A DNA stretch of 64,000 nucleotides from Typha latifolia (taxonomy: Eukaryota; Streptophyta; Magnoliopsida; Poales; Typhaceae). Position 1 is the first letter of the stretch; each line of letters begins with the position of its first letter. This document shows, one piece after another, positions 62,428 through 64,000 of the stretch. The stretch spans positions 15,900,785 through 15,964,784 of the forward strand of contig CM034103.1 in NCBI GenBank assembly GCA_019914945.1, written 5' to 3'. Under the pieces are notes generated by a model. That model saw only the letters and a program-made list of their open reading frames with translations, did not search any database and was not told where the DNA came from. Both the position numbers and the translations under genes were made by a program.

Positions 62428-63804
62428 CAGGGAAGCCCAGAGTTAACATTAACATACAATGGAATACTTCTTAAACAACTAGCTGGAAGAGCAATACATA
62501 GATGATACCACTTATTAGTGCAGATTCATTCCCAAAAGGCAACAAAAGAAGAAGCTATTAGCCTCCATTCTGTTCTGTGGGTCTTTCCTTGCATTACAAT
62601 CACATGTATCTATCTACCTCCTGGTCTACTATCTGTATGAACAAAACACCAAATTTTGACTGCATAAAAAGCAGGGTCTATTTTGATTCAGATATTCTCG
62701 GAATATTTATTACCAATCAATTGGGGGTAAATGGTAAACTAAGTTAACTATCCTTTAACATTGTAATCACCATTACTTGAGCACGTGCGCGGGAAGCAAG
62801 GTGGAAGCGGGTCGTCGTCATTCGTCAAACCACGCATCTTGGACCACCTTTGTTGGTGGTGGGCTTTTGCCTTTGGGGCTCCGCCACGTGATACCTGACA
62901 CCTGATCCAGCTACCATCACGTGCCTCCGCGGGCCCAGACATAATAACATCAAGGCTCCAGTGATTCATAAGTGGATAAGAGTAGAAAAATAATTAAGAA
63001 TTATGTGTGACGATTAGTTAGTGCCTCGTGATTCCCGAGGCACGTCTTTGGTAAACTAGACGTGAGTTATCTCCTCATTCTCTAAATGCGGATTCATCTA
63101 GGGATCAGAGGCTCGTTGGATGTAGTACGAATGGCTAGTCGACACGTGTAACGGAGAGGTTCTGCTCTGCTTCTTACCGTAGAAAGTGGAGATCGAGAGT
63201 ACGTGTCATGAACTAAACCATCGGATTAGTCTACGTCGAGCTGTAACCACTGTGCCTAAACGTGGGCCTGGGAATCTTTAATAAGGGCCCAGTGTGCAAC
63301 TAGGAGTAGGTCAAAAGAGAAATTGTAAATAATAAATAAATAAATAGAGTCAGGGAAAAAATATTTAGGGCGCGATTCCCGAGGAAAGAGGAAGGCAGCC
63401 AAGCGGAATCCGGCAGGAAACTTGGACGCTAATGCACGAGTCACTGCGACAGACACTGTTAGATCGATTCCTAAGGCGAGTTGGGATGAAAACTTGGAAT
63501 AATTAATCTCCTCTCCTCTGTTCTCAAATTTGCTAAATTCCACTTTTTACTTATCACAAGTGTAATTGTGGATAGCATAGTAATTAAAAGGAAATGCGGG
63601 GGCAAAGTAAGGGGCAGTGGGCTGCAGGGCAATAAGCTAGGCTGGTAAAGGAACGCCATTTTCTTTTCCACCTCCATACATAATTAATCTCTTCACCCCA
63701 TCTTTCGCTTTATTTACCTCTTGGAGTCCTCCATTTCAGCTCTCCTCCCCTATATCTCTATAGAATTAAGTCCCCAAACTAGACACAGTTGAGTTGAGCA
63801 TCCA
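62428..63804. other. Divergent intergenic region between PPR and GATA genes
   Basis: Shared promoter region. It holds four CACGTG cores, a GTGCCTCG/CGAGGCAC hairpin at 63021-63043, and an 11-bp direct repeat GATTCCCGAGG (63030 and 63375 regions). Confidence 0.6.
62782..63148 (+). promoter_or_regulatory. Cluster of four G-boxes upstream of the GATA gene
   Basis: CACGTG occurs at 62782-62787, 62885-62890, 62918-62923 and 63143-63148, 650-1,020 bp before the GATA start. The palindromic core is bound by bZIP (HY5, ABF) and bHLH (PIF) factors. It could equally serve the PPR gene on the other side. Confidence 0.5.
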
Positions 63805-64000
63805 ATGGAGGCGGCGTCGGCGGCGTACTTGCACGGTGGCCATTGCAGGGCTGGGTCGACACAATTCGCGCCGGAGAAGAAGGCCGACCACTTTATTGTA
63901 GAAGACCTGCTCGACTTCTCCAACGACCAGGAGGAGGAGGACGACGCCGTCGAGGGAAACTCGTCGACCGACTCGTCAACCATCAACGCCGTCAATAGCT
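63805..64000 (+). CDS. GATA zinc-finger transcription factor, 5' end (3' end outside window)
   Basis: Only the first 65 codons are present. The start ATG at 63805 is followed by MEAASAAYLHGGHC and then KKADHFIVEDLLDFSNDQEE, an acidic stretch and a Ser/Thr run. The block DHFIVEDLLDFSND is characteristic of subfamily I plant GATA factors (GATA2/4/9/12-like). The zinc finger itself would lie beyond the window, so the call rests on this N-terminal block. Such factors act in the nucleus in light, brassinosteroid and wall-formation programmes. A TATA-like stretch lies at about 63750-63765. Confidence 0.75.
   Translation, partial: MEAASAAYLHGGHCRAGSTQFAPEKKADHFIVEDLLDFSNDQEEEDDAVEGNSSTDSSTINAVNS

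Noticed and set aside
1..64000. CRISPR arrays, prokaryotic operons, integrated virus or organelle DNA
   Set aside because: No regularly spaced repeats, ribosome-binding sites, viral or organellar genes were seen; all genes are plant nuclear types with introns.

Overview
This window is nuclear DNA from a flowering plant, most likely a monocot outside the grasses. Genes have short GT-AG introns, plant-specific families and plain TATA/G-box promoters. The best lineage marker is a MADS-box gene of the OsMADS32 type, a clade known mainly from monocots. I could not name the species. Gene density is about one gene per 4 kb, and I see no intact retrotransposon, viral or organellar insertion.

Sixteen protein-coding genes are supported, two of them cut by the window edges. 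In order they are: the 3' end of class I trehalose-6-phosphate synthase TPS1 (+); an SBT5.6-type subtilase (+); two neighbouring S40/DUF584 senescence-regulator genes (+, +); a GAUT15-like galacturonosyltransferase (-); MADS32 (+); a VQ-motif protein (+); a Raf-like protein kinase (+); a GT14 beta-glucuronosyltransferase (-); a DUF506 protein (-); a SPA3/SPA4-type COP1 partner (-); a MUCI70/DUF616 glycosyltransferase-like protein (+); cytosolic HSP101/ClpB1 (-); a CASP-like membrane protein (-); an intronless PPR protein (-); and the 5' end of a GATA transcription factor (+). For every multi-exon gene I joined exons by reading frame, splice sites and family sequence. The joined phases are consistent in all of them.

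There is no operon logic, but themes recur. Three genes (GAUT15, GT14, MUCI70) belong to Golgi wall-polysaccharide or glycoprotein synthesis. Several others (SPA, GATA, S40 pair, DUF506, HSP101) are typical light-, ABA- or stress-regulated genes, and their upstream regions carry G-box/ABRE or heat-shock elements. Long gene-free intervals hold AT-rich DNA, microsatellites, one MITE-like hairpin and one possible tRNA-derived SINE.

I found no wholly new biological system. The observations most worth checking are: overlapping upstream ORFs in the GAUT15 and GT14 leaders that stop exactly on a downstream in-frame Met; complementary (GA)n and (CT)n arrays bracketing the first CASP-like exon; an in-frame alternative acceptor in MUCI70; two GC-AG introns; and a 20-bp perfect palindrome with TCP-type half sites.
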